A DNA stretch of 64,000 nucleotides from Linanthus parryae (taxonomy: Eukaryota > Streptophyta > Magnoliopsida > Ericales > Polemoniaceae), in the NCBI GenBank assembly GCA_023055425.1, contig JALGPY010000003.1, positions 25,681,001-25,745,000 of the forward strand, in the 5' to 3' direction. Numbering within the stretch: position 1 is the stretch's first letter; every line of letters starts with the position of its first letter. The position numbers and the translations under genes are program-made. Positions 1-11,942 of this stretch are shown piece after piece. The notes under the pieces were generated by a model that saw nothing but the letters and a program-made list of their open reading frames with translations, was not told where the DNA came from and did not search any database.

Positions 1-2118
1 GTAAGAAGTTTTCTCGGATTAGCAGGATATTACAGACGTTTCGTGAAAGATTTCTCGAAGATCGCTAGACCGCTTACTACACTAACCAAGAAGACGGTAA
101 GGTATAAGTGGAGCGAAGATTGTGAAGAAGCATTCCAGACATTGAAGGAAAAGTTAACGACCGCACCTGTCTTAGCTTTACCCAATGATTCTGGCGAATT
201 TGATGTTTACAGTGATGCATCGAAGAAGGGTTTAGGATGCGTGCTTATGCAAGATAGAAGAGTTATTGCTTATGCTTCAAGACAACTGAAAACTCATGAA
301 GAGAACTATGCTACGCATGACTTAGAGCTTGCAGCTATAGTATTTGCATTGAAGATATGGAGACATCACTTGTATGGATCTGTGTGTAGATTGTATACGG
401 ATCATAGCAGTCTCAAATACATTTTCACGCAGAAAGAGCTAAATAACAGGCAAAGACGTTGGTTAGAAGTCATAAAGGATTATGATTTGCGTATCCAATA
501 CCATGAGGGGAAGGCAAACGTAGTAGCTGATGCGTTAAGCCGAAAGTCGAGCCATACTTTGGATACTATGCTAGTTTTACCAGATCGGCTATGCCGAGAG
601 TTCCGAAAACTTGGAATTGAAATAGTGGAACAAGGAGGAGTGAAGAATATCCTTGGGAATATGACAGTTGTGCCAGATGTCTTAGAAGAAATAAGGAGTA
701 ACCAGCCAGGAGATGTGAAACTGGAAAGAATAAAGAAGAAGATTGCGGAAGGACAAGCAAAAGATTTCAAAATCCATGAAGATGGAAGTATCCGTTACAA
801 AGGAAGATGGTGTGTACCACATAAGTGTACGGAAACTAAGGAAAAGTTGATGCGAGAAGCGCACAACACACCCTACTCAGTACATCCAGGAGGTGACAAA
901 CTTTATAAGGACATGAAGAAGATGTTTTGGTGGCCTAATATGAAGAAAGAAGTGGCAGAATTTGTGGCAAAATGTCTAACTTGTCAAAAGGTGAAGTTTG
1001 AACATAAAAGAATGGGAGGCTTAGTACAAACATTGGATGTCCCAGTTTGGAAGTGGGATTCTATCTCGATGGATTTCGTGACTGCGTTACCGACATCAAA
1101 GAATGGACTAAATCAGATCTGGGTCGTAGTTGACAGATTGACCAAGACAGCAAGGTTTATCCCGATGAAAGACACATGGAATATGGAACAAAGAGCTGAT
1201 GCGTATATGAAGAACATTGTAAGGTATCATGGAGTACCAAGCTCTATAGTTTCCGACAGAGATCCCAATTTTCTTTCTCACTTCTGGAAAGCACTTCAGG
1301 AGGCACTGGGAACTCAGTTGAAGTTTAGCACGGCATTTCATCCGGCTACGGATGGACAAACCGAAAGAACAATACAAACGTTGGAAGATATGCTAAGATC
1401 GTGTGTTATGGATTTTCAAGGTTCATGGGTTGATAGATTACCTTTGATAGAATTCTCCTACAACAACAGTTATCATGCCAGTATTGGAATGGCACCACAT
1501 GAAGCGTTGTATGGAAGGAAGTGTAGGACACCGTTGTGTTGGAACGACATAAGTGAAACGATAGTAATTGGTCCACAACTTATCGAAGAGATGACAGATC
1601 AAGTGAGACTTATACAGCAGCGAATGAAGGCAGCGCAGGATAGACAGAAATCTTACGCGGATCAGAAGAGAAGACCGTTGGAATTTCAAGTTGGAGAAAA
1701 AGCATTTCTTAAAGTATCACCAACTAAAGGAGTCATGAGGTTCAATCAGAAAGGGAAGTTGAGCCCGAAATTCATAGGACCATATGATGTTATAGAAAAG
1801 ATTGGAGAAGTGGCTTATCGATTGGATTTACCATCGAATTTAGGTCGTGTTCATAACGTATTTCACGTATCACAACTGAAGAAGTATACGCCTGATGCAT
1901 CTCATGTATTAGATCCCGAACCAGTAGAACTGGACCCGTCTTTGAGTTATGAAGAACAACCTGTCAAGATTTTAGACACCAAGACAAGGAACACCCGTAA
2001 TAAGAGTGTCAAGATTGTAAAAGTCCTATGGACTAACCACCTCACTGAAGAGGCAACGTGGGAAGCGGAAGATGATATGAGGAAGAAGTACCCTCACTTG
2101 TTTGACGAGATACCTTGA
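1..2118 (+). CDS. gypsy-1 pol, C-terminal part: RT end, RNase H, integrase, chromodomain
   Basis: The frame is open from base 1, where it encodes the end of the RT ([20 protein letters not shown]), so the first ATG at 43 is internal. RNase H follows, with catalytic acidic residues in [21 protein letters not shown] and VVADALSR. The integrase has an HHCC zinc region ([17 protein letters not shown], then CLTCQKVKF) and the DDE core in [17 protein letters not shown] and [13 protein letters not shown]-like block ([10 protein letters not shown]), [13 protein letters not shown] and a chromodomain-like tail (VKILDTK, VLWTNH, EEATWE) end the protein. There is no stop or frameshift over about 700 codons, unlike the other elements here, so this is the best-preserved retrotransposon frame in the window. 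It would replicate the element's RNA and integrate the cDNA in the nucleus. Protein similarity to gypsy-2 (21,798 onward) is high. Confidence 0.9.
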   Translation, partial: VRSFLGLAGYYRRFVKDFSKIARPLTTLTKKTVRYKWSEDCEEAFQTLKEKLTTAPVLALPNDSGEFDVYSDASKKGLGCVLMQDRRVIAYASRQLKTHEENYATHDLELAAIVFALKIWRHHLYGSVCRLYTDHSSLKYIFTQKELNNRQRRWLEVIKDYDLRIQYHEGKANVVADALSRKSSHTLDTMLVLPDRLCREFRKLGIEIVEQGGVKNILGNMTVVPDVLEEIRSNQPGDVKLERIKKKIAEGQAKDFKIHEDGSIRYKGRWCVPHKCTETKEKLMREAHNTPYSVHPGGDKLYKDMKKMFWWPNMKKEVAEFVAKCLTCQKVKFEHKRMGGLVQTLDVPVWKWDSISMDFVTALPTSKNGLNQIWVVVDRLTKTARFIPMKDTWNMEQRADAYMKNIVRYHGVPSSIVSDRDPNFLSHFWKALQEALGTQLKFSTAFHPATDGQTERTIQTLEDMLRSCVMDFQGSWVDRLPLIEFSYNNSYHASIGMAPHEALYGRKCRTPLCWNDISETIVIGPQLIEEMTDQVRLIQQRMKAAQDRQKSYADQKRRPLEFQVGEKAFLKVSPTKGVMRFNQKGKLSPKFIGPYDVIEKIGEVAYRLDLPSNLGRVHNVFHVSQLKKYTPDASHVLDPEPVELDPSLSYEEQPVKILDTKTRNTRNKSVKIVKVLWTNHLTEEATWEAEDDMRKKYPHLFDEIP

Positions 2119-2365
2119 GTTACGAGGACGTCACTCCTCTAAGGGGGAGAGGATGTAATCCTTCGTTTTTCTTTAATACAATACTACTTATAGTATATTG
2201 CATATCATTCATGACCTTAGGTTGCATTTAGTAGTCGTACTAGTGAGGGAAGGTGTATACCTTTGTGTGGTTAAAGTTTAGTTTAACTTCAAGGACAGTT
2301 TCTCTTTTAGGAGGGAGGTTTTTGTTTAAACTTCGAGGACGAAGTTCTCTTTAAGGAGGGAAGGA
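2119..2365 (+). other. gypsy-1 3' untranslated spacer with polypurine tracts
   Basis: This noncoding stretch lies between the pol stop and the 3' LTR. Three purine-rich runs occur: AAGGGGGAGAGGA near 2141-2153, AGGAGGGAGG near 2310, and AAGGAGGGAAGGA at 2353-2365. The last abuts TGAAATACCCC and is the preferred plus-strand primer site, because that LTR start mirrors the LTR end (GGGGTGTTACA) with two mismatches. Confidence 0.55.
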
Positions 2366-4641
2366 TGAAATACCCCGTTTTGTGACTACGGGTATTTTGT
2401 GATATTAATATAAGTGTTGGGAAGTTAAAGTAATTATAGAGAGTTAATTATAGTGCTTTGAGAGTTTGGGGGGAACTTTGTGACTTTAATCAAAGGTTTT
2501 AGTGTCTTTTACTTGAGTTTGGGGGAGGTGTTTAAGGGGAAATAAGTGTCTTTTGACCTAAATTTCTTCCTACAATAAAAGTTTCCTAATCCAAGAGGGT
2601 TTCCTACTTATGAAGTTAATTTTAATTCTAACTCTCATAAACACCCTCATTCTCCTATTTTTCCTAATCTCTCTCACTCTCCCTACTCTACCCGTCCCTC
2701 TCTCACTCTCTCTCTCCCTTGTGACCGACGGCAGCCACCCCACCGCCGCCGCCGCTCTCTCTCTCTTTTCCGGCAAGGTAACTCTCTCTCTCTCTCTCTC
2801 TTTTTCTCTTTTCTTTCTCTATTTTCTATTTTCTCTCTTTCTTTCTCCCTATACCCGTCCGCCTCTCTCTCCGTCCGCCTCCATGGGCGGCGGGTTGAGC
2901 GGGTTGGGTTGTTTTGTTTCTTCTTCTCTTTTCTCTTGTTGATCTCTTGATCTTGTGATCACTTGTTCATGATTCATGTAGGTTGCATGTAATCTTTAAA
3001 TTTCAGTTTGTTAGGGTTAGGATCATTGTTCATGAATTCGTAAGATTGATTATCAAGTTTTAGGGTTTATCATGTTCTTGAGTGTTGGGAAGAAACCCTA
3101 GTTTGGAAGGGGAGTTTGATTGAATGATTTGGGAGTTTGAATGATCATAATAGGTGGATAACAATCTGATTTGAATGTGGGAATCATGTTATATTAGGTT
3201 TAGTATGATTATAGGATGAATTAGATGCTTGGGGGAAAAGTTTCATGAAGATTGACAATTCCCGTATGGATATTTTGAATGAAGTTGGAAACTTGAAACT
3301 AGTGTAACTTTTGATTCAGGAATCGAAATTAAGATCCGTTTGAGGCTAAACTTATTATTTCGAACGTTTTGAATCCAATGGAACTGTTTCTAGACCATGA
3401 TCTGTTTGGGAAACTGGAGTAATAGAATTGGTGGAGTTATGATGGATTATGCATACTTTAGGTTATGGGATTTTGAGGCAAAGCTTTAAGCTTATTTTGG
3501 AGCATGAATTGAATGAGATGTTGGGGAAGTGTTAGAACCCTAAGACATGGACTATTATATGCATGTAAATAGTATAGCAAGTATATATTGCTAGAATATT
3601 GGTTTGATTAGCATATTGTTATGTGTAGGTAACGAGTTCGTCGACGACGAGTACGTAGAGTACGTTGATTGATTGCTATTGTTGGAATTTGCTTTGAGGT
3701 AAGTAAATGTGCCAAGCCTAGTGTGCTTATCTCCTTCGTGTCAAACGAATATTTGATTTATTACGTCTCAAAATGTGTTTACATGATACATGACTTGGAA
3801 TATGTGATTTCTACTTGATAAATGTTTTTCTTGGAAATATCACAATGTTAATGATAATGCATTAATACGTAAAGTGGAAGATGTTGTGCGGGACGTTATT
3901 ATTCTTTGGGCGGTGTTGGCTGCGGTCCCGTCTCTTTTAATCCGGTTGCAAGTCCCCGGACAATAACATGTACTCACTCCTCTGACCGGCGTAGTCTTTG
4001 GGGGGTGTCGACACTTAAGGTCATGCACGCTGTAGTATTTGGTTTTCCCCGTCACAACAAAGTAATAATGGATTTGTTTGGTTTTGTTAACGGAACGAAG
4101 TTAACACTGGATTTGGATTTTTCCTAATAATATGGAAATTGATTTGGAAATATATTATTGAATTGGGAACTCTTATGTTTTGAAACAAGAGTCAACTTTA
4201 TTACCGCTGTGTTTGCGAAAAACTCTTACTTACAAATGAGTCTTGTTTTATAACTATCCATCATCGTTTTACATGTTTGGATGTTTGCTTACCAGTATTT
4301 CAATGCTGATTTTGTACTGTGGTGTTTCTTTTTCATTCCGCACCACAGGTTTAGAGGAAGGTTGTCGGGCGTAGAAGGGGACGCGCATCACATGGAACGA
4401 CATTAGTAGTACTGTTTTATTTGAATTGAACTCTCTAGTAGTTTAAACGCTTTAGTTGTTTTTGCCGGTTTGTGGCTAGGACGAAGGTTTATGATAATAC
4501 ACTATTTTAATTGGATTTAATTTATTATTGTGGATGTGTGTGCTTGTGAACCATGTTATAAAATCTCCTTGTATCCGGGCTCCTCTCGGGTACGGAGTGA
4601 CATCCCCGGGTCTCCGGCTTGGGCCATTTGGGGGTGTTACA
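2366..4641 (+). repeat. 3' LTR of gypsy-1 (about 2.28 kb)
   Basis: It begins TGAAATACCCC directly after a polypurine tract and ends GGGGTGTTACA, giving imperfect inverted ends TG...CA. A CT-rich stretch (about 2640-2840) and a GC-rich stretch (2870-2900) lie in the 5' part. No protein-coding gene is evident; the small open frames in it are not convincing. An alternative start is the TGTAATCC at 2154, after another polypurine tract. The length is typical of long-LTR chromoviruses. Confidence 0.7.
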
Positions 4642-4882
4642 TTACCCCTAATGCACACCTATGTGTTGGATCGTGATATCTCCATATCAATCCAACCCCA
4701 TACTAGTCTATAGATGATTGTCCCATTAATCATTATACTGGACTAGGGATATTTAAGATAAACAACACAATTGTAAATCTAAGGACTTCATTATCTTAAA
4801 TATCCAATAAATAATAAATGAATTTCTAGCCACAAATAAATTCATACTAAACTAGATTGCCTCTAGGGCATCTATTCCAACA
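4642..4882 (-). repeat. Partial 3' LTR of copia copy A
   Basis: These 241 bases appear identical to 11,688-11,928, the start of the full LTR (TGTTGGAATAG... on the minus strand). A polypurine tract follows at 4883-4894. Homology to the full LTR stops at the end of gypsy-1, with only ACA (4639-4641) shared by both. The missing 1.18 kb should be on the far side of gypsy-1, left of the window. Confidence 0.85.
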
Positions 4883-4896
4883 GTCTCCCACTTGCA

Positions 4897-7800
4897 CTAG
4901 AGCCAATCTGGCGCATCTCGTATGCCCATACTCCTAGTGTGCCCTTCATGCTTCCACTGCGTGAGCGGCTTTGTAAGCGGGTCTGACAGATTCTCATCTG
5001 TAGGAATCTTGCATATCCGAACGTCTCCTCTATCGATAATATCTCGAATCAGATGAAACTTCCTGAGCACGTGCTTGGATTTCTGGTGCGACCTGGGTTC
5101 CTTCGATTGCGCGATCGCCCCAGTGTTTTCACAGTACAACTCGACTGGATCCGCAATGCTAGGAACCACACCAAGTTCAGAAACAAACTTTCTGATCCAA
5201 ACAGCTTCCTTTGCTGCGCCATTTGCAGCAATGTACTCAGCCTCTGTTGTAGAATCAGCTACCGTCTCTTGCTTGGAACTCTTCCTGCTCACCGCTGCTC
5301 CATTCAGGCAAAACACATATCCCGACTGTGATCTAAAGTCATATTTGTCGGTTTGGAAGCTTGCATCAGTGTAACCCCTTACACGCAACTCTTCCTCACC
5401 GCCAAGTATCAAGAAAGCATCCTTAGTTCTTCTCAAGTAATTTAGGATGTTCTTGACTGCAATCCAGTGACTCTCACCTGGATTGGATTAGTATCTTCTT
5501 GTCATACTCAAGGCATATGACACATCTGGTCTAGTACATAACATGGCGTACATGATAGATCCTATGGCCGAGGCATAGGGAATTCTACTCATGGGTTCCC
5601 TCTCAATCTCATTGGAAGGACAACCACTCTTCAAAAGAGTGATTCCATGTGACATGGGCAAGAATCCCTTCTTGGAATCTTGCATGTTGAACCGTTTCAA
5701 CATCTTTTCAATATATGTACTTTGACTTAGGCCTAGCAACCTTTTAGATCTATCTCTATAGATATTTATACCGAGTATATAGGCTGCTTCCCCTAAGTCC
5801 TTCATTGAGAAACACTTCCCTAGCCAATCTTTAACAGATTGTAGCATGGGTACGTCGTTTCCAATTAGTAGTATGTCATCCACATACAAGACCAGAAAAG
5901 CTACAGAGCTCCCACTAACCTTCTTGTAGACACAAGACTCATCTTCGTTCCTGATGAAGCCAAACTCTTTGACTACTTCATCAAAACGTTGATTCCAACT
6001 CCTAGAAGCTTGCTTCAATCCATAAATGGATCGTTGCAGCTTACAGACTTAATTGGCCTGCTTTGGATCCTCAAAACCCTCCGGCTGTATCATATACACG
6101 TCCTCAAGGAGATTCCCATAAAGGAATGTTATTTTGACATCCATCTGCCAAATCTCATAGTCGTGGTATGCTGCAATCGCAAGTAGGATTCGGATGGATT
6201 TGGTCATAGCGACTGGTGAAAAGGTTTCATCATAGCCAATACCATGAATCTGTCTGAATCCTTTAGCCACCAATCGGCCCTTATAGGTAATCACATTACC
6301 ATCGATGTCGATCTTCTTCTTGAAGACCCACTTGCACCCTATGGGGCGCGCCCCTTCGGGTGGTTCCACCAAAGTCCATACTTTGTTGGTATACATGGAT
6401 TCCATCTCGGATATCATGGCTTCTAGCCACTTCTGAGAGTCTGGGCCATTCATGGCCTCCTCATAGGTAGTAGGCTCATCATCTATGAGCATCGTGTCAC
6501 CGAAATCGGTCACGAGAAGTCCATACCTCTCGGGTTCCTGGCGCACTCTACTAGATCTACAAAGCTCTTGTGTTACCTGAACAGGTTCCTCCACAACTGC
6601 TTGTGGTTCCTGTTCATGTTCCATAATTGTTTTCAGTGATTTGTGGTTCTTGAACCTCGTCAACTTCTACAGTCCTCCCAATTGCTTCTTTAGAGACAAA
6701 CTCTCTTTCTAGAAACACGCCGGTCCGAGTAACAAACACTTTGTGCTCGGCTGGATTGTAGAAGTAGTAACCCTTAGTTTCCTTAGGGTACCCCACAAAT
6801 TTACACTTATCCGATTTCGGCCCTAGCTTGTCTGATTATAAACGTTTTACATAGACATCGCAGCCCCAAGTCCTCATGAACGACAGTGTGGGACGCCTCC
6901 CACTCCACATCTCATATGGTGTCTTCATGACTGATTTAGATGGAACACGGTTAATGGTGAAAGCTGCACTTAATAGAGCGTGGCCCCAAAATGATAATGG
7001 AAGATCGGTTTGACACATCATAGATCGAACCATATCCAATAGGGTTCGATTCCTCCTCTCGGACACGCCATTCCATTGTGGCGTTCCGGGTGGAGTGAGT
7101 TGGGACACGATCCCACACTCTCTAAGATAGTCGTCAAACTCTTGGCTCAAGTAATCTCCTCCATGATCCGATCATAGAGCTTTGATACTTTTGCCAAGTT
7201 GCTTTTCTAATTCATTCTTGAATTCTTTGAACACTTCAAAGGATTCAGATTTTACCCTCATGAGATACACAAATCCATATCTACTGTGACCATCAGTAAA
7301 TGTAATGAAGTAGACATAGTCACCCCTGGCAGGCGTGGCAAATGGCCCACACACATCAGTATGTATGAACGCCAATTGCTCACTAGTCCTCTCACCTTTC
7401 TTATTGAAAGGGGACTTTGTCATTTTTCCCAATAAACAAGCCTCACATGTCTCATATGATTCAAAATCAAATGAGTCTAGTAATCCATCCTTATGGAGTC
7501 TAGATACACGTTTCTCATTTATGTGGCCTAAACGACAGTGCCATAAATAAGCAGGATTTAAATCATTTATTTTAATCCGCTTGGTATTAATGTTGTAGAC
7601 AGGATTGCTTAGATCAAGGACATAAAGTCCATTAAATAATTGCGCACTAAAATAGTGAATATTATTCAAATAAAAGGAAAAACAATTGTTCTTTATTGAA
7701 ATAATAAAACCATCCTTGTCCAAACAAGAAATAGAAATAATGTTTCTGCTCATAGCAGGCACAAAATAGCAATTGTTTAATTCTAAAACTAATCCTGAAG

Positions 7801-7934
7801 GCAGATATAGCTCGCACACGCCTATGGCCAACGCAGCAACCTTTGCTCCATTCCCAACGCGCAGATCTACCTCCCCTTTAGCCAATCTTTTACTTCTCTT
7901 TAGATCCTGCATATTTCGACAAATATGAGATCCA
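4897..7934 (-). pseudogene. Copia copy A protease-integrase-RT-RNase H polyprotein, degenerate
   Basis: Read on the minus strand, this gives the pre-integrase zinc block (YLWHCRLGHINEKR, CEACLLGKM), integrase core (IHTDVCGPF; PPGTPQWNGVSERRNRT), RT (FLYGNLLEDVYM; LVLYVDDILLIGND with the YVDD site) and RNase H (GYTDASF; STTEAEYIAA). The frame is broken by stops at 7172, 6836, 6049 and 5488 and by a frameshift near 6,620-6,660. Three of the stops look like C-to-T changes (CGA to TGA, and CAA to TAA twice). A one-base deletion near 7936, within the DTG protease motif, separates it from gag. Every lesion below 7265 is also in copy B; the deletion near 7936 is not. Confidence 0.88.
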
Positions 7935-8847
7935 CATCAGTATCTAATACCCATGATGTAGAGACAGTTAAATTGACATCTACAACAAAAATACCTGGTG
8001 GTGGTGGAATCACTATTCCAAGCCTCTTGTCTTCCAGATATTTTGGGCAGTTCCTCCTCCAGTGTCCAGGCTGACTGCAGTAGTGACATTCACCCTTAGT
8101 CACGGCCTTGGCAATGCCACCAACAGGCTTAAGGGCCGGTTCCTTGGACTTGGAAACTGACTTGCCTTTGCCCTTGGAGGAAAAGGCAACCCTTTTGCCC
8201 TTTCCTTTCTGTACCAACATTATGGCCTTGCCCTTACCCTTGTTGATGCTCTGTTCAGCCGTCCTCAACATGTTGAGAAAATCTGGCAGTGGTTTAACGA
8301 TCTCGTTCATGTTATAGTTCATAATGAACTGTCCATAACTCTCGGGCAACGATTGCAACACGAGATCGGTTGCCAACTCTTGGCCGACCGGGAACCCCAG
8401 TCGGGCGAGATTCTCCAAGTACCCGATCATACGGAGTACATGGGGTCCCACCGGGTTCCCTTCTGCCAGATGACACTTGAACAGTGCCTTAGAGACCTCA
8501 TACCTCTCTACCCTCGCCTGCTCTTGGAAGAGCTGCTTCAGATGCTCGATCATATCGACAACATTCATGTTTTCGTGTTGCTTCTGAAGCTCATAAGTCA
8601 TGGTGCATAGCATAAGGCAGGCCGCATCATTAGCGTCATCAACACGCTTTTGATACGCCTTTAGGGCAGCAGGTGTTTGGTTCTGTGGACCTTCTGGAAC
8701 ATACTCCTCTATTGCGTACAGTTTCTTCTCTCGCTTGAGAACAATTCTCAAGTTTCTGTACCAATCAAGAAAGTTAGTTCCAGAGAGCTTGTCCTTCTCA
8801 AGGACAGATCGTAGGGAATGTTGTGAACTCGATGAGTTGTTTGCCAT
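7935..8847 (-). pseudogene. Copia copy A gag with CCHC zinc knuckle
   Basis: The likely start is the ATG at 8847 (MANNSSSSQHS), not the upstream in-frame ATG at 8910. The frame holds a retrotransposon gag helix region (FLDWYRNLRIVLKREKKLYA), a Lys/Gly/Ser-rich basic stretch, and an intact CCHC knuckle (CHYCSQPGHWRRNC) that would bind the element RNA. It then runs toward the protease motif WVLDT, where a single-base deletion relative to copy B shifts the frame. Gag itself is open, but it cannot be joined to the polyprotein. This is the most intact gag of the A/B pair. Confidence 0.82.
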
Positions 8848-10491
8848 TTGGAATTCTACAAAAGGAAAATACGCAAGTTTTAGTATTTGTGAATTTTTGA
8901 CTATATTCAATAATGGCTAGTTTATCAAATATAGCTCCCACTATTTTTCTACGGATTAATAACCCTCAAAATATTAATGCGCAAAATATCCTTATATTTT
9001 CTAGTGGGCCATGTTTCATCTCCTTATGAGCTTGCTTTGGCAAGTCACCCATAATTTGACTACTTTAGGTAGGAAAATTTCCAATTGCATCCCTTATGCA
9101 ACTCTTGGTTCAATTGGGCAAATAACTCCTTATTTATCCATCCATATGGATAATCCCAATTGATTGCCTCTAGGTTTCTTAATCATATTAATAGCCCAGT
9201 TGTGTTCAACCTCTTATTTAAACAATTGCACATTACTAGCTTGTGCCATCGCATTCCATCATTATGAACCAAGTCGCCATGCTTTGGCACGCACGAACTT
9301 GATAAATAATGATGATAATGAGTGTTTAAATAACGAGAAGGCAAGAACATAATATTTGAATTTTGAAGAATTTTAAATTCAATTTTAATTGTTTTGTTGA
9401 TCTATATCAACTAATCTATCTATTTGAGTTTGGGCACAACTCCAAATAATAGATCCGAGTTGTCTAATTATCTTATTATCCTAATTGCATGCATCATCCA
9501 TACACCAACCACACAATAATAAGACAATAAAGTAAACAACCACAAAAAAAATTTAAACGTGATGTGGATATGGCCTTTTCTAGACTAAGATAATTCCAAG
9601 CCAATGGAATTATCTATGAACCCTAAAAGCAAACACATCTCCATGCGTCTTGATCTTTTGGTCCATCCTTCATGGTCATGTGGAATGCTCCATGCTGCAT
9701 GCTCCATCTTTTGTGTCTCCTTTTGGCTTTGGGCTCCTTTTCTTCAATCTTGGCTAACAATCTACTTTACCTAGCACTAGCTAACTTCTATACTAAATAA
9801 AATAAATTTCACAAGTTTAGAAAAAAATGGCACGCAGGCCATAAAACCCTAATTAATTATTACAATTAATTGATCAGCTCGCAGACCGTAAACCAAACCA
9901 CAAATTAAACATCCACATCAAACCACATCCTAAGGCCATATCCAATCACCATGTGAATTGCACATAAACAGTTAAAATCCAATTTTAACGCGCTTGGTCA
10001 ATTTTAATTGATTTTAGGATTTTTAGGGATAAAACGTTCCATGGGCCCAACAATCAAATTGCCCGTGCCCAAAAAGGTGAACCGCAAGGCCCTATGGCCG
10101 GCCCGGCCCCTAACCCACGCGGCTAGGCCGCGCGCTAGGGCCGCCAGGCCCCTAGGGCGGTCGAGGCTTGGGCGGAAAGCAAGAGGGGCGGTCCCCTAGG
10201 GGGGCCGAACCTAAACAACTCCCTCGCTTGGTGCCCAAGTTTGGTTGTTTCCTTGTTTTGGAAGAACTCCTTCTTCCCCAAGGATGCCCATACCCTAGAT
10301 CTAAGATCCTAAAATTTCTCAAACTCACTAATTCATGCATCTAATGCAAAAATTAGATCTTTTTATGATGGTTTATTGACAAATTGCATCCCATGCTTGA
10401 TTTGTCTTGTTTTACGCGATAAACAATCAATTTAAGGTGTAAAACAACTAAAACGTAACACATAAACCACGTTTATGCTCTACGACATGTG
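8848..10491 (-). other. Untranslated leader of copia copy A
   Basis: About 1.6 kb between the PBS and gag. It is AT-rich near gag and has a GC-rich patch at 10,060-10,230. Bases 8848 to about 9,790 match the copy B leader up to B's truncation. The open frames in the GC-rich patch show no recognised domain and are treated as chance. Confidence 0.65.
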
Positions 10492-10503
10492 GCTCTGATA
10501 CCA
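10492..10503 (-). promoter_or_regulatory. Primer-binding site, copia copy A
   Basis: The minus strand reads TGGTATCAGAGC, complementary to the 3' end of plant initiator tRNA-Met. It sits one base inside the LTR end (...CCCTACA). Confidence 0.9.
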
Positions 10504-10504
10504 C

Positions 10505-11928
10505 TGTAGGGTTTTGATTCATGGATGCGCAACGGAAACAATAATTAACCATGCAAAACCCTCCAAGGATCACAAGTCATGAGACATAACGATGGTAAAG
10601 GAAGAAATTAATAACACACCTTAGGGTTCTCCTTTGATGACTTCAAACGCGAATTGTGTCACGTTCTCTATGGTTTATCCACGCCTAGAGTTGATTCCTA
10701 GATCTCCCACTCCTTGGTGCTAGCCCGGAAAGAGAAAGAGGAAGAAGAATCACGCAAAACGAGACGAACCAAAGGAGGTTTCGGCCTCCTTTGGGGCCGA
10801 CGGGGACGGGCGGTGGGCTAGGGGGGAGGCGGTTCCTCTAGCTTGTTGCTCTCTCTCCTTTTGTTCTCTCCCACTATTGTTATGTTCAATTATGAGCATA
10901 AGTTGTGGGAAGGAAGGAAGGAAGGTCCTTTATATAGTCCAACAACTCCTTGCCAACTACCTAAAGGACTCATTCTAGTCCTACTAGAATTCAATTTAGT
11001 CCCTTCCTTGCAAATTAGTCCCTACTAAGTTTGCAAGGTTTTGCAAAGTGATCCTTCTAATTGATTAATACAATTAATTAATTCCCAGATATAGTTCAAC
11101 TCTATATAGTGTGTGACCCCATAGGTTCTATTTAGTTGGTAGCAACTATTTGCTAATATGGAGCGGTTTCTAGCAAAACATCCATTCTAGCCAACTAATA
11201 GAATAGTCATCTTGACAACCTTTGTACAAGTAATTGTCTCATCCCTTTGTCTCTATATCCGGATTGGACACGAGAGGTACAAGTCACACTCGTATATCCA
11301 ATCCATAGTTTCTCGATCCATGGGAATAGCCTTATTCTTGCAAATAACATCAATATCCCATACTGATTTATTTGTGTCTGGCCAGACATTCTATAAGCAC
11401 TATCCCTCGGGTGGCCTAGGATATTTGCTCCCGTTATGTGGGAGGGATAAATTCTATCTACGTCCACTATGATCTCTAAGCTTGCTTCTTATTGTACCAG
11501 TACACGCCTTTATAACTCTCCAGTTACGGTGTAGCGTTTAACGCTACCAAATTCACAATAATCCACAACTAGAATATCTAGTGACTTCAAGTCTAAGGAT
11601 GACAATACCATTGCACCGCGAGAAGCGCTTGTGACTCAGCATAACGTGCATGTAGCCTTCTCGGAGATGGGTCAATCCAGTGCGACATTACCCCTAATGC
11701 ACACCTATGTGTTGGATCGTGATATCTCCATATCAATCCAACCCCATACTAGTCTATAGATGATTGTCCCATTAATCATTATACTGGACTAGGGATATTT
11801 AAGATAAACAACACAATTGTAAATCTAAGGACTTCATTATCTTAAATATCCAATAAATAATAAATGAATTTCTAGCCACAAATAAATTCATACTAAACTA
11901 GATTGCCTCTAGGGCATCTATTCCAACA
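10505..11928 (-). repeat. Complete copia LTR shared by copies A and B (1424 bp)
   Basis: On the minus strand the LTR runs from TGTTGGAATAG to CCCTACA, bounded by the polypurine tract of copy B (11,929-11,940) on one side and the PBS of copy A on the other. It is the 3' LTR of B and the 5' LTR of A. A TATA element (CTATATAAAG on the minus strand) lies at 10,928-10,937, about 425 bases before the LTR's 3' end. A 10-base island (ggaaggaaggaagg-type) lies beside it. Confidence 0.88.
10928..10937 (-). promoter_or_regulatory. LTR TATA box, copia A/B
   Basis: CTATATAAAG on the minus strand, in the U3 half of the LTR. It is the only strong TATA element read in this LTR and would drive transcription toward gag of copy A. 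Confidence 0.5.
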
Positions 11929-11942
11929 GTCTCCCACTTGCA

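Larger units (their letters stand above)
1..4641 (+). mobile_element. Ty3/gypsy chromovirus-type LTR retrotransposon (gypsy-1), 5' part off-window
   Basis: The window opens inside the reverse transcriptase of a plus-strand gypsy element and runs through RNase H, integrase and chromodomain to a long 3' LTR ending GGGGTGTTACA at 4641. RT before RNase H before integrase is the Ty3/gypsy order, and the C-terminal chromodomain-like block places it among plant chromoviruses (Tekay/Del-like by general appearance). The right edge abuts a copia LTR fragment exactly at the terminal CA, which suggests that this element inserted into that copia LTR. The 5' LTR, gag, protease and most of RT must lie to the left of base 1. 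Confidence 0.9.
4642..11928 (-). mobile_element. Copia retrotransposon copy A (with shared LTR)
   Basis: This is a minus-strand copia element. A full LTR (10,505-11,928) is its 5' LTR, then come the PBS, leader, gag, protease, integrase, RT and RNase H, ending in a polypurine tract and a partial 3' LTR (4642-4882). Integrase lies upstream of RT, as in Ty1/copia. Copy B repeats the same sequence at an offset of 7046 bases. The 10,505-11,928 LTR serves as 5' LTR of A and 3' LTR of B, giving an LTR-internal-LTR-internal tandem typical of unequal recombination. The reading frame carries several stops and frameshifts, so the copy is dead for protein production. Confidence 0.88.

Noticed and set aside
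2154..2365. Alternative gypsy-1 LTR start TGTAATCC at 2154
   Set aside because: It follows a good polypurine tract, but TGAAATACCCC at 2366 mirrors the LTR end better over 11 bases. Kept only as an alternative.
2610..2942. 110-codon open frame in the gypsy-1 LTR
   Set aside because: It is a translation of CT-rich low-complexity sequence inside an LTR, with no domain.
10008..10340. GC-rich open frames on both strands in the copia A leader
   Set aside because: Arg/Pro-rich products of biased composition, with no start context or domain; part of a retrotransposon leader.
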